NCBI GenBank assembly: GCA_947095585.1
Contig: OX352763.1
Location: forward strand, 42,086,010-42,150,009
DNA from: Nephrocerus scutellatus
Lineage: Eukaryota > Arthropoda > Insecta > Diptera > Pipunculidae
Length of the DNA stretch: 64,000 nt
Direction of reading: 5' to 3'
In this document: positions 10,308 through 20,438 of the stretch, one piece after another
Numbering within the stretch: position 1 is the first letter of the stretch
Layout of the letters: each line of letters begins with the position of its first letter
Program-made: the position numbers and the translations under genes
Notes under the pieces: model-generated
Seen by the model: only the letters and a program-made list of their open reading frames with translations
Databases searched by the model: none
What the model was told of the DNA's origin: nothing

Positions 10308-11503
10308 ATTTCAGGAGTTTCGTCTACGATTTCCTCGTAGTCGAACTCTTCATCTGTTTGATATGTGTTATCATCCGGATCTATCTGCTTAAGATCTGAA
10401 TTTTCAACAGTGTTTGTAGCAAAAAGCCGTTGCTGCTTTCGGGGCAAGTTTGATGACTCATTCGATCTTCTGGGGAGAGGGTTGTTTGTAGGTCTATTTA
10501 TGTAATTTACACGATGTGTTTGAATAGACTGATCGATTTCCATAGGTTGTGGGGGTTTTTGTTGTGTTGGTCTTGGGGGTGGATTATTATATTGGTTGGG
10601 GTAGTATTCCGCATATCGAGGTGTATTATAAATCATATTTTTTTCGATTGGAGTTATTTGTCTAGGTGGCATTCTTGGCCTATACTGTGATTTATTGGGG
10701 AACATTTGATTTATGGGTGCGGATATAGTACTGTTTATGCCTCTGTTGTAGATCGGAAGGCTTCTGAAATTAAGATTCTGAAACTCGAGGCATGAGGTGT
10801 ATGCCTCTGGTAAAGTCTTGGGTTTCTGGATGACAAGCATCCTTGAAACATCACCATTTAGACCTCTGATAAATATATCTAAAGCCCTGTTCCTATAGTT
10901 TTCTGTTAGAGCACAAATAGTCTCTTGAGAGTAGTCTTCGGTTTTTAATTTATTTATTAACAAGGAAAGTTGATGATTGACTCTTGCATAGAACTCGTCT
11001 ATACTTTGTCTTCCTTGATTCATTGAATTGAGCTCGTGTTCAAGGGTACGAACGTCACGTTTATCTGCGTAATGCAGGGATAAACATTTTTTAATTTTTG
11101 ACCAATCGTCGTCAAAAATATTGTACGAAATAAGGGCAGTATCGGCTGGGCCTCTAATTTTCTGTCTTATATGTTGTATGATTGCCCTGTAAATGGGCTT
11201 AAGTTTGACTATCTCGTAGTCTTTTAATATGGATTCAACGCTGTGGATCCATGAAATATAGTGAACTGGATTTCCGTCAAAAATTTGCAAGTCTCTAACG
11301 CAGTCGGGGAGTTTCCTAATATCTATAAGGTCTTGCTCACTTTTTGGAAGAGCTAGGGTTGCAGGAGGGGTTTGGGAAGTATTTTGAGGAGGGCTGACTC
11401 TGCATTCGAGTTGTTGCAAACGGGTATTAATTAGCTTGATTTGCTCCATTTGAGCATTTACAGCCCCAGTTAGCTGGGTTATTAAATCTTTCACTTGTTC
11501 CAT
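10268..11503 (-). CDS. gag: Gag structural polyprotein
   Basis: 411 codons from an ATG at 11503 preceded by A residues. Residues 1-36 are predicted to form a short coiled coil. About 60-240 is the capsid-like region, with SIDEFYARVNHQLSLL (167-182) and ALDIFIRGLNG (207-217) as expected for the retrotransposon Gag fold. About 260-360 is basic and rich in Pro, Gln, Arg and Asn and would serve as the nucleic-acid-binding part. There is no CCHC zinc knuckle, which is usual for errantiviruses. The C-terminus (375-398) is acidic. The last codons overlap the start of pol. No disruption is visible. Confidence 0.93.
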   Translation of the reverse strand: MEQVKDLITQLTGAVNAQMEQIKLINTRLQQLECRVSPPQNTSQTPPATLALPKSEQDLIDIRKLPDCVRDLQIFDGNPVHYISWIHSVESILKDYEIVKLKPIYRAIIQHIRQKIRGPADTALISYNIFDDDWSKIKKCLSLHYADKRDVRTLEHELNSMNQGRQSIDEFYARVNHQLSLLINKLKTEDYSQETICALTENYRNRALDIFIRGLNGDVSRMLVIQKPKTLPEAYTSCLEFQNLNFRSLPIYNRGINSTISAPINQMFPNKSQYRPRMPPRQITPIEKNMIYNTPRYAEYYPNQYNNPPPRPTQQKPPQPMEIDQSIQTHRVNYINRPTNNPLPRRSNESSNLPRKQQRLFATNTVENSDLKQIDPDDNTYQTDEEFDYEEIVDETPEINFMTEASLAYPT

Positions 11504-11938
11504 TTTTTCAAATTAATAACTTGGTTTGTTACTTGTGTAATAACTCTAACTTTTTTCACTTTAAAAAATATATTATTTTGAAATAATGATTGTATATATT
11601 TTAATATCAAGGTTTATAAACTTGGTTTGTTGCTTCTTTTATACTTGTATAATAATTCTTACTCTTTTCAATCTATATAGTATTTAGTATATATATTTGG
11701 TGTATTTAAATATCAAGGTTTATATATTTTTATTTTGAAAAAGAAGGTGAAATTTATTTTAAATTCTTGTGGCTAAACTAATAGGTAAGATTAATATATA
11801 AAATAAAAATAATCGCTTACAGCAAACATACAGCCAACAGCATCTTGTTTAAATCCTTTTGGGCAGTCCGTTTTGTCCTTTTTAGCGTTGCTTACTTGGG
11901 AACGGGGTGTGTCACGTTGGATCCGGTTATCTGGTTAT

Positions 11939-12015
11939 CTCTGATGATCCTGTAATGGTCCTCTGATGTTTCTTCGATGGCTCTCTGATGATTTTCGGGT
12001 GGTTCTCCGATGGTT
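11939..12015 (-). repeat. 11-bp tandem repeat, seven units
   Basis: On the minus strand seven consecutive 11-mers fit RAYCATCRGAG (for example AACCATCGGAG, AATCATCAGAG, GATCATCAGAG), exactly 77 bp without indels. More degenerate units continue to about 12055. The period is close to one helical turn, so each unit would present the same face of the DNA. Confidence 0.85.
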
Positions 12016-12336
12016 ATCTGCTGGTTTTCTTTGGTTCTATGATGATTCTTTGATGAGTTGGTCTTAGGCCTCTGGACACTGGTAAAAAAATTTTTTCCTG
12101 GGCTTTCCAAAAGTGTTGTAACAAGGTCACCTTTCGCCTTTAGTAGGGCCTTTATTGCCACTTCACACTGTTAATATAGCAAGGGTATATAATAACCACT
12201 TCACTTTTTTAATAGGCAGGGTGTTTGTATTACCACTTCACACTTTTTTATGATATCAATTTATCAATTTTAAAAGTAGGGAACACTTAGCACTATACAC
12301 GACTTTTACTTTTTAATTTTTCGGGTTTAAAGACTT

Positions 12337-12353
12337 TTGTTTGCTCGGGCGCC
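12337..12353 (-). promoter_or_regulatory. primer binding site, tRNA-Lys-like
   Basis: Directly after the 5' LTR the minus strand reads GGCGCCCGAGCAAA. With the last T of the LTR this gives TGGCGCCCGAGCA, which matches the 3' end of a lysine tRNA in all but one of the first 13 positions. Overlap of the site with the LTR end is normal for this group. Confidence 0.8.
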
Positions 12354-12736
12354 AGTTAAGGTATTTGAGTCGCGCAGCTCCAAAAAAAAATACAACACGT
12401 GCAGTTAGAGGTTGAATCAGAACTACTGATAATTTATTTATTGCGTATATTTATAATTTAACAAATTTGCTTTCAATAATACTTATTCTAGGAATTACAA
12501 ATTATGCTTATGCTATTGTTTTAGTTTTAATAATTCTTATTCTAAGAATTATTAAAGCAAGAATATTACTTCTGCAAATTATGCTTACTCTACAGTCTAC
12601 AGCAAAACAATATTGCAACACGGGAAATTGGGTGTCTGGGCAGGTGAAATATTGTGCAGTGTCATCGGTAAAAGGTATTGTGTGGAAACGCAGTGTGGGA
12701 TTGTGTAAAGGGCAACGACCGATATTTGTGTTAACT
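12354..12736 (-). repeat. 5' LTR with core promoter
   Basis: Matches 5299-5681 across 383 bp. On the minus strand TATAAATA at 12448-12455 lies about 28 bp before an initiator-like TCAGT at 12425-12429, whose A at 12427 is the likely start of transcription. Two overlapping AATAAA motifs (12433-12442) sit between the two, so the polyadenylation signal lies in U3. R plus U5 would be about 74 nt. Confidence 0.93.
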
Positions 12737-12740
12737 TATA
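12737..12740. repeat. target site duplication TATA (right)
   Basis: Matches 5295-5298; see that entry. Confidence 0.85.
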
Positions 12741-13700
12741 TGACATATTAAGCATAATAGATAAGCGATCACTGATCGTTAAACGCTGGCGATCATTTAC
12801 CCTCAAATCGCATTGCGCTGATTGAGGATGCAATAAAAGTACGGAAATATAAATTAGGTAGTTTGCTACTGGGTATGAGTATGTCACATCAGCACAATAG
12901 GCAAACGACCGAAAGATCATAGTATGTGGACTTTTGCCCAAAGTACTAATGCAAAAATGCTGAAAAGGCACAATACAATGTGGAGTATTGGTCGGAAGCG
13001 ATACAGACTTGTGTACATTGGTAGATATTAGTATTGTAGTATTTTTATGTATTAATAGATATTCGCATTGTATTATTCACACGTATTAGAGTCTTCAGAC
13101 TATAAATAAGAATCCGATTTCAGAATAAAGATGACTATGATCTCGGCAGTTGAACTGAACGTTTCTTTACTTTTATTAGGCTTGCGAGCCATAAGCACTG
13201 GAACATTCTCTTCCAGCTTTTATAAAAATATTGGAATCCCACCTTGGGTGCAGCAAACTGACTAAAGGTTAAAGTCAAAGGCGCAATAGCCAAGACTATT
13301 GGAGGTCCAATAAAGGAACATCGGTGCTCGTTGGGACTATATAAACCCAATATTTACAGTGCATTTTGCGAAATGACTTAAGCCTGCATCCCTATAAGAT
13401 AGCTTTGACCTACGAACTGAAGCCGAACAATCATCAGCTGTAACGTAACTTTTGGAATTGAGCCCGCAACTTGTGCGAGTATGATTCGGATTGTCATGGC
13501 ATAATCATTCTCAGCGTAAAAGCCCACTTCTTCCGGCTCAACCGCTTCGATAACAGATAACATACAGATGGTACAACCCCCTCCGCCGCATTGGACATTT
13601 GGTTCGACCTTACACCACTCGATATTTTCAGTAGGCAAGTAGCTGATAGTTCGGCTATTCGCCTTAATGCTATCTCATAGTGGACAGCCCTATTCTTTTA
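12741..13700. other. non-coding stretch
   Basis: No gene recognised. Frames of 71-124 codons on the minus strand lack domains and overlap AT-rich sequence; one of them runs into the LTR. Confidence 0.4.
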
Positions 13701-13829
13701 AGTACCTATACCTGTTTTTTATGTAAAAAGTTCTTAAAAGAAAAAACAAAATGTTCAACTGGCACACGGTAAAACAAAATCCTTCCTGTTGCTGGTGTGC
13801 GGATCATAGTTAAAAACCAGGACCAGTAA

Positions 13830-14030
13830 ATTGGCCGACGTCCGTTTGATTTGACGCCTACTGAATTTTTTCTTTGAGGATATGTCAAGCCCACGGTCTA
13901 TGCCAAAGAGCGAGAGACTTTAAACGACCTCAGGACGAACATCGAGCGTGAAATCGCTTGCATATCTCACCCCATTTATGCGAAAGTGTCACGAAAAATT
14001 GTGCTCAGATTTGTGTTCCAAAGTTATTTG
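13830..14030 (+). pseudogene. mariner-superfamily transposase C-terminal fragment
   Basis: The frame from 13834 reads FDLTPTEFFL, a TGA where tryptophan is expected, then GYVKPTVYAKERETLNDL and NIEREI. This matches the well-known 'DLTPxDFFLWGYVK' end of a group of mariner-type transposases in arthropods. The third catalytic Asp is replaced by Glu, and one frameshift separates the 'WP' before it. No inverted repeats were identified. An old, dead fragment. Confidence 0.7.
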
Positions 14031-14189
14031 CTGAATATGCTGAATATTAGGGACTTTAGGAATGGAGATCACAATTTGAAGGATCTCTGGTTGGTTGCGA
14101 AGGTTGACCTATTATCGTGGTTGCCTCTACTTTTAAGATGCGATGAAGATGCCGAAATTTATTTTAGAGCAGGGAAGAACAATTTTTGA

Positions 14190-17100
14190 AAAAGATTGGG
14201 ATATCAAGACATCTAATCTATTTGCACTTTTTGATGAATTCATAATAATCTTTAATCATCAGTAAGCACCAGGACAAGCGTTGGGAGTTTCTTGGTTCTT
14301 CATAACATTCTCCAACTTGTATGTCATATTTTAATTTTTTAAATGAGCAAATATACTCTGATTAGGCTTTAAATTAATTTTCACCAATTTTTTGCCATTG
14401 GTAGTTGCATTGAACAGTTGTGATAGAGCGTTTTTTCCCATCTACGCGGTTGCCCTTCCCACCAAACCGCGACGGAAACTCAAGGTCTTATCAGCGAGCT
14501 GACCATTAACGTTAAATAACGACACTGCACGTACGTACCTAATAGCGCTTTCGGTTTGCTAGGTACAGTAAATGTTTGGTGTCTAATTTCAACAGCGTTC
14601 TCAGGTTTTCGTCGAGAACGGTGTCGTAGTGGGACCCCAAACCTCCTTCCACTGTGCCCAGCAAATCGAAAGCGATGTAAGACAATTAGGTAAGGGAATT
14701 ATTAGTGCAAGACGCTGTAGAGTCTACAGTGTAGACCATTTCCACAAGCTGCTATTTTTGTTCATGTACCCCCACATCAATACCAATTCATAAGAAACTC
14801 TTCGGCTTTCCCCGCACTTTCTTGTTTAATTAGCAACAAAATGTCACCAACATAGCTAACCGACGAACAGCCGATGATAATATTTGTAAAATGTTGTCAA
14901 ATGTCAAAATTTCTCGCTGGCAATCAGCAATCGGCAAGTGGCGATAAAGTGTCAACCAAAGTGTGACAAAACGCATTTTCAAGAAATTTCCAGCGAGCTG
15001 TGGGTAGTTGGATGGCTACTCGTATGTGTACGTTGCATAGCAGTCGCAGCCGGCTGTATGCTGCAGCACCTCTTTGGCCGGTTATCTTCTCGAGCAAATC
15101 GAATCGTAGCTAACTACAACTACAAAAACTGTTAGCTGCAATGAATTTATTTTTGCCAATCTCAATAAACGATCGAGCAAACAAAAAATTTAGATTCGGC
15201 CGGCCGTCCTGTGTACCTGGTACGATCAGTGATCGGATCGCAGTGACAAACTGGCAGCAATATTAGGTGACACCACCGCGGTCTGCACTAAATTCGCGAT
15301 GCTTCAAAGTGAAAATATATTTCTCACCATCTCCAGCTGATGCAAGTGCTTCTCCCACCACTGCGATGCGTTAGATAGATAGACCGAGTGGAGGCGGAGG
15401 TGTTCGAGCGAGCGATTTCCTACTATGTTCTTCGTTCTCTCGGTAAAACATTGATCGCGATCATTTGAGAGGACGTTGATCGGCGCATGTTGCACCTATC
15501 TGGGGGCCTCTATCGGTACTTTACTTCGATTTTAGTTGTCCGTCTGTATGACCGTCCGTCCGTTAGTTCGTCTGTCCAACCAAGAGCCGAGGTACCAGCT
15601 AGATCGCTGTGTGATCGTTTTGTATCCCAAGATTGTGAACGCAGCTGAGCGCGCGAGCCCACCTGAAGGTGCTTTGCTTGTAGCTGTGCTGATGGCTCGC
15701 TATCTTTCATTTGTTGTAATCTCTCATAACAAATGCACCTTTTGCGGAAAATCAATGCAGCAGCATCATGACAAACAGTCTGTTACTGTACAGATATGTA
15801 TTGCGGGGCAAACAGACAGCCGACCGGCCGACCATCCGGACGTGCTACAACAACTTTTCCAAGTGCAAAAATCAACACAGTTGTTCCTAGCTGGCAGTAA
15901 CAACACCGACCCGGATCGCAAATGCAAACGATAAACATAAGCGCCGCTCCGTCCGGCCGACTAACAGTCAAACAAGTTGTGTTAATTACAATCAACCACA
16001 CATACATATGTAGGTACCGGACCGCGTACTTTGGCATCTCGCATGAAAATGAAAAATGCAGAATTAAAAATTCACAAAGCACAAATACCAAGAAGAAGAA
16101 GAAGCAGACAGAGGAGATAGGAAGGAAGAAGCAGAAAAAAACGATCAAGTATATTTAGGAGTGATCTAGGAGTAAACAGCATCTTAGTGGCCAGATGAAC
16201 ATTATATGAGAATCAGTCCTTAGATGGTGTGGAATGAACGTCGCTGTTCCAACGGGAAGTAGTAGTTACCTACCACTGGCAAAAAAAAAACCAACAGCAA
16301 ACAAACCAGCCAAATGGACGACGACGACAACATCGCTTCGATCTCAAAGAGATAAATCGCGTATATTGATTCAAAAACACAACAGAAACCACCACAACAA
16401 CAACAAACGGCGAACGAGCCCGAACAAGCCATTCAGTCAAATGACAACAACCAGCTATTAAGGTAATGTAAAGAAAGTTAAGAGCTGCGTTCGTTAGTAC
16501 AACCAGCGGCCACTAATATCCGCCGCAGCAGGCAATTGCCTGATGCCTGATGATTATTCATTTTTAGTCGGAATGGGAGTACGAGTTGTCAAGCGCCCGA
16601 AGCGCATTTTTGTTGTTGTTGTTTTCTTCTTCTTCCCTTTTAGATAGAAAAACTACCAAAGTAGTACGCGCTTGCGTGTACGGACTGGCGGTTGGATGTA
16701 ATTCAGTTGTACTAAGACAAATAGTTCAATTTTTTCCCATTGCATATTTTCTACTGACAAACAATTATTTACCACTTTACAGAACGAGTCTGGCTGCCTG
16801 TCCGAGGACACATACTTGACCTCGGATTTATGTCAATAAACCGCAATGATGTTTTTTAATAACAAAATTGGTAAATACATTTTGATAAGCCAACATAAGG
16901 CATTAGAGAAAGGTTGGGCGATCATTGGCCCATACATTCAGGTTATCCATACCAGTGTGGTTTCCTCCCAAATTATCAGGTTATCGGATTCTTAAATTCA
17001 AAACTCATAGTACCGTTTAGGGCCGCTTGCAAAATATCCAGAACAGAACTTTAATAAATCAATAAAGGAATTTGGGATCTAAAATCCGCCTCTACTTTGA

Positions 17101-18176
17101 AGATTGCCAGTGCTCCGAGACTCTGGTATTAAATCACGAGGAACGGTTCTCTGCATATCCAACCAACCAAAATCTCAATGGCTAAACAAGAAGTTCAGTT
17201 CCGCAGATCACAGCTTCTTTGGGTTTATTGTTTTTGTTTTTATTTTTGCAAGACTCTTGCCAGTCTTTTAGTTTAGTTTAGTACTTGGTCTTGGTATTTA
17301 TAGTGGATGACTGATATTGGCATTTATTGCAAGACTGCAAATCCAAGACCAATTCCTGTCACTAGAAACAAAGTGCACGTAGATTAGTCCTCGAGTTAAC
17401 GTATTGTATGGATCAAGAATTCTTAGCAACCACTTGCAATAGTCTATTATAGTTGGAATCAGAAACATGAGCACAATTACATACATACTTTAGTCTGCTA
17501 AGACTCTTTTAGTCCAAGAACTATATCATAACAGCAAAGCTAACAGTACCAGAAGTTATGTATAGATCCGAGACTGGGGTGCCAATCACTTTAAGTCGCA
17601 TTTAAGAGGAAAGTCTAGTTGGCCAGGTTTGTAGGGAAAAACGATTCCACCAGAAATATACGGGCGCTATGACGATGTTGCTCTGGTGGGCATGACGCTT
17701 ATATTATGTTATCAGCTGAGTGCCCCGTGTTGCACTTTCATAAAATTTGACACTAATACCATCTCAATCATCGAAGACTACAACACCCTCCACCCTGCTA
17801 ATCCACTGACCACCATCTTACCATCACTATCGTAAAAACCACCCCACCACCAACCACCGTATGTTTGACTTCAGATTGTAAGTAATATGTAGTATGTACA
17901 CAAAATTTGGTTGGGTTAAGCGTTCCAGAGTTATACAAACAAACAGAAACATACAAACATACATATAAATTCTCTATTTTGCATATAAAGATATTTACGC
18001 AAGCTCAAGTAATTTGTACCCTTATACCTTTAGCAGATACTTACATACACAAACTCGTTTATCGTTAGTAGTTAATAACTGCTGATGGGTGACACACTTC
18101 TATTCTGTTCTCGGTTAGTTTACAAAAGAGATTATAAATCGATTTATTGAGCGACACAACACTATAATAGCTTAAA
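14190..18176. other. non-coding stretch with simple repeats
   Basis: No gene recognised in about 4 kb. The section 15500-16460 has A/C-rich runs (AAGAAGAAGAAGAAG near 16091, CAACAACAACAA near 16394) and long frames on both strands (for example 132 codons at 15536-15934), none with a domain. It resembles intronic or 5'-leader sequence of large dipteran genes. Confidence 0.4.
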
Positions 18177-19332
18177 TACGAGGGCAGTTTGATAAAGTCA
18201 GTGAATTTTTGAATTTCCCGCGCAGTAACTTTAAATACAATACTGCTCCGGTCAACTGCCATCTATTAATATGTACACTACTATCAAATTTTGAGCAAGC
18301 TGCGTCATTTATAGCTCTTTCGATTTGCAGGGTAGAGCTAAAAAAAGGTAGAGCTATTTGCAAACCACGAACTTACCCGTGGGTATGGTTTCGGGTATGA
18401 GATTTTACGCAATCGAAAGACGCATTAGTTTGTGTTGAACGAGTTTTGCGCCGTTTCGTAACCGGGGTATGATAAGTCAGTGACTTTTGGAATAAAACAT
18501 ATATCTTTCGACAAACAAGCGTTTTGTTTCTCAACATAGTTTCCTTTAAGCTCGATACATTTAGTCCAGCGTTCTTCCAATTATTTTATTCCTTCCAAAT
18601 AATAGGTTTTCTCAAGGCCCTTAAAAAATATGCCTTTGTTTCAGTGCTATCCTCTTCGTTCTCTTACCGCCCAGCCATTTCTTCATATATAGTCGCAGGG
18701 GCTAAATCTGGATAATATGATGAATGGGGTAGCAGTTCGTAGTCCAATTTATGGATTTTTGCCACGGTGACTACACACGTGTGCACCCGTACATTGTCTT
18801 GATGGAACAGCCATTTTTTCTTCGCCAAATGCGGTCGTTTTTGCTTCAAATCAATATTGAAACTACCCAAAAACTCTGATCCAGTTTAACCCTTTTCGAG
18901 GTAATCGATGTGAATGACAGTGCGTGCATCCCAAAAAACTGTGGTCATGAACAAGGCCGACAGACCCACCTTGACCATCTTTTGTGCACGTTCACCCGGA
19001 GAAACCTACTGCCTTCATTGTTACTTGGTCTCTGGTGTGCTGTGATGGATCCATGTTTCGGCCACAGTTACGAAACGGCGCAAGAACTTGTTCGGATTGC
19101 GGCTGAACACTCCCTTGAAATTCATCACACAAATTCAATTTTTCCATTTTCGTTAAAATTTACGAGGTTGCCTGCTTTTAATGACGGCCAAACACAAACT
19201 AAATGACGCAGTTTGCTCAAAATTTGACACTAGTGTATTAATAGATGGCTGTTGACGGAAGCAGTGTTGAATTTAAAGGTACTGCGCGGGAAATTCAAAA
19301 AGTCTTTGACTTATAAACTAACTGCCCTCGTA
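18177..19332 (-). mobile_element. mariner element, full-length outline, inactive
   Basis: The ends carry inverted repeats starting TACGAGGGCAGTT. The similarity extends inward for about 130 bp, sharing TTTGAATTTCCCGCGCAGTA and AGCCATCTATTAATA-type blocks. The outline is about 1.16 kb, close to the usual 1.3 kb for mariner, with TA at each end. The transposase fragment inside is on the minus strand. Several stops and shifts show the copy is dead. Confidence 0.85.
18525..19180 (-). pseudogene. mariner transposase pseudogene
   Basis: Minus-strand pieces appear in order: KFLRRFVTVAETWIHHSTPETK-like sequence near 19085-19030, then VFWDARTVIHIDYLEKG near 18950-18895 with the first catalytic Asp, then WLFHQDNVRVHT near 18810-18775 with the second, and LLPHSSYYPDLAP near 18740-18705. 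At the place of the third catalytic Asp of the DD34D triad the frame reads ATI instead of SDY. Stops interrupt the first half. It belongs to the SETMAR-type branch of mariner transposases. Confidence 0.85.
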
Positions 19333-20282
19333 AAACGAAAAAAGGGACTTAAAGTATATCAGTGTCTCAAGGGTATTATAATGTTAAGCATAGATAGGTC
19401 GACTATTCGAAAAATCATTGGCAGTTGATTTTATGGTACGCGACAGGCTGTCCAAGTTTTGGTTGGATGAATAGCACCAACCTAGAAGCTCAAATGTTTA
19501 GGAATACCAAAATGGATGAGAACACCAATAACATTTTCACGGTCCCACCCCTATAGAATGTCTGACAAACGTCAGGGTGTAAAAATTCCCACAAAATCTT
19601 CTCAATTCGCCATTGGCATACAGTTCTAAGTTCTAAGTCCCTTCCAATTGTGTGCAAAAATATAACACGTAAAAAATTAATGGTCGCGAGAAGCTAGGGC
19701 TTGGACCACAACAGTGAAGGTGTTTTTTGAGGCTAGAAACGAACCTCGTTTGCAAAATTAAAATATGGAATCGTCCTGTACTCTTATGAATTAATTAACA
19801 TTTTAAGGAAAATGTTTGCAGTCCATTTCAAATACTGAAAGTTTTCAGTTGGTTGGTAACAACAAATTGTTAAAAAAAAACACATACAGCTGAGTTTCGT
19901 TAGCCACGTTTGTTAGCCAAACATGCCTCATAGCGACATAATTTCTATGTAAATAATTTTCAATTTTAAATCCATTCAATTCCCAGAAGTGCTCCTAAAT
20001 CTAATTCCGATGGCGAGTTGCAACAAGGCATAATGATTGCAAATTTGCATTTCAAAGATGGAAATCTCCGCCATTGGAGGAGTCGTTCCACAACAGCGAC
20101 GTGTACACTCTCTGTCGTGGGGGAATCCAATCAAAATGGATTGTCAAAAAAGTTTTTCTTCTCAACCACTACCTACCTACCTCCTTCTCCTCCTACTTTG
20201 TTTACTTAAAGTGCAGTGCAATACAGTGTGCACTGTGCACACAACTGACAAAAGAGCCCAATTAAACCATAATTAAAGTAAA
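19333..20282. other. non-coding stretch
   Basis: No gene recognised. It precedes the small ORF at 20283; frames of 63-79 codons at 20018-20276 overlap each other in all three phases and have no domain. Confidence 0.4.
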
Positions 20283-20438
20283 ATGTCCAAATCCCCCAGG
20301 AGGCTTCGGGTGTGCACGAGTAAACCTAGCAATGGTTGTCTGCTGATCGTTACGTTCGCCGTGTTGACTGTGTCTATTGACTCGATGTTCGGTGGTGTCC
20401 GACTGCTCAGCAAAAAGCCTGAGCTAAAGAAAGAATAA
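20283..20438 (+). CDS. candidate small membrane protein, 51 residues
   Basis: An ATG with A at -3 opens a 51-codon ORF. It has a basic N-terminus (KSPRRLRV), a hydrophobic segment at about 19-34 (CLLIVTFAVLTVSIDS) and a basic C-terminus (KKPELKKE) before TAA. This layout is that of a single-pass small membrane protein, and codons are mixed and not low in complexity, unlike most frames nearby. I do not recognise the family. There is no evidence of transcription; it could also be the start of a spliced gene or chance. Confidence 0.35.
   Translation: MSKSPRRLRVCTSKPSNGCLLIVTFAVLTVSIDSMFGGVRLLSKKPELKKE

Larger units (their letters stand above)
11504..12353 (-). promoter_or_regulatory. retroelement leader with three tandem repeats
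   Basis: An 850-nt untranslated leader between the primer site and gag. It holds, from gag outward: a degenerate repeat of about 100 bp at 11519-11735 (two copies starting 'CTTGGTTTGTT' and ending 'AATATCAAGGTTTATA'); an 11-bp tandem repeat at 11939-12015; and three copies of CCACTTCAC with a 37-38 bp period at 12158, 12196 and 12233. An 89-codon minus-strand frame at 11892-12161 crosses the 11-bp repeat and is probably not a gene. This is the place where gypsy has its Su(Hw) insulator. Confidence 0.8.
5299..12736 (-). mobile_element. complete errantivirus-type LTR retroelement with env
   Basis: A 7438-bp Ty3/Gypsy-lineage element on the minus strand, in order LTR, leader, gag, pol, env, LTR. 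The LTRs are each 383 bp, start AGTTAA and end TTAACT, and appear identical on base-by-base reading. All three ORFs are open. A primer-binding site, a polypurine tract and a TATA duplication are present. Order, frameshifted pol, integrase with HHCC and DDE residues, and an F-type env place it with insect errantiviruses of the gypsy/17.6/ZAM/yoyo kind (Metaviridae). Nothing visible disables it, so it is probably young and may be mobile. I cannot tell whether this exact lineage has been described. Confidence 0.97.

Noticed and set aside
11892..12161. An 89-codon ORF in the retroelement leader
   Set aside because: It is carried by the 11-bp repeat, whose lack of stops is a by-product of the unit; no domain and no start context.
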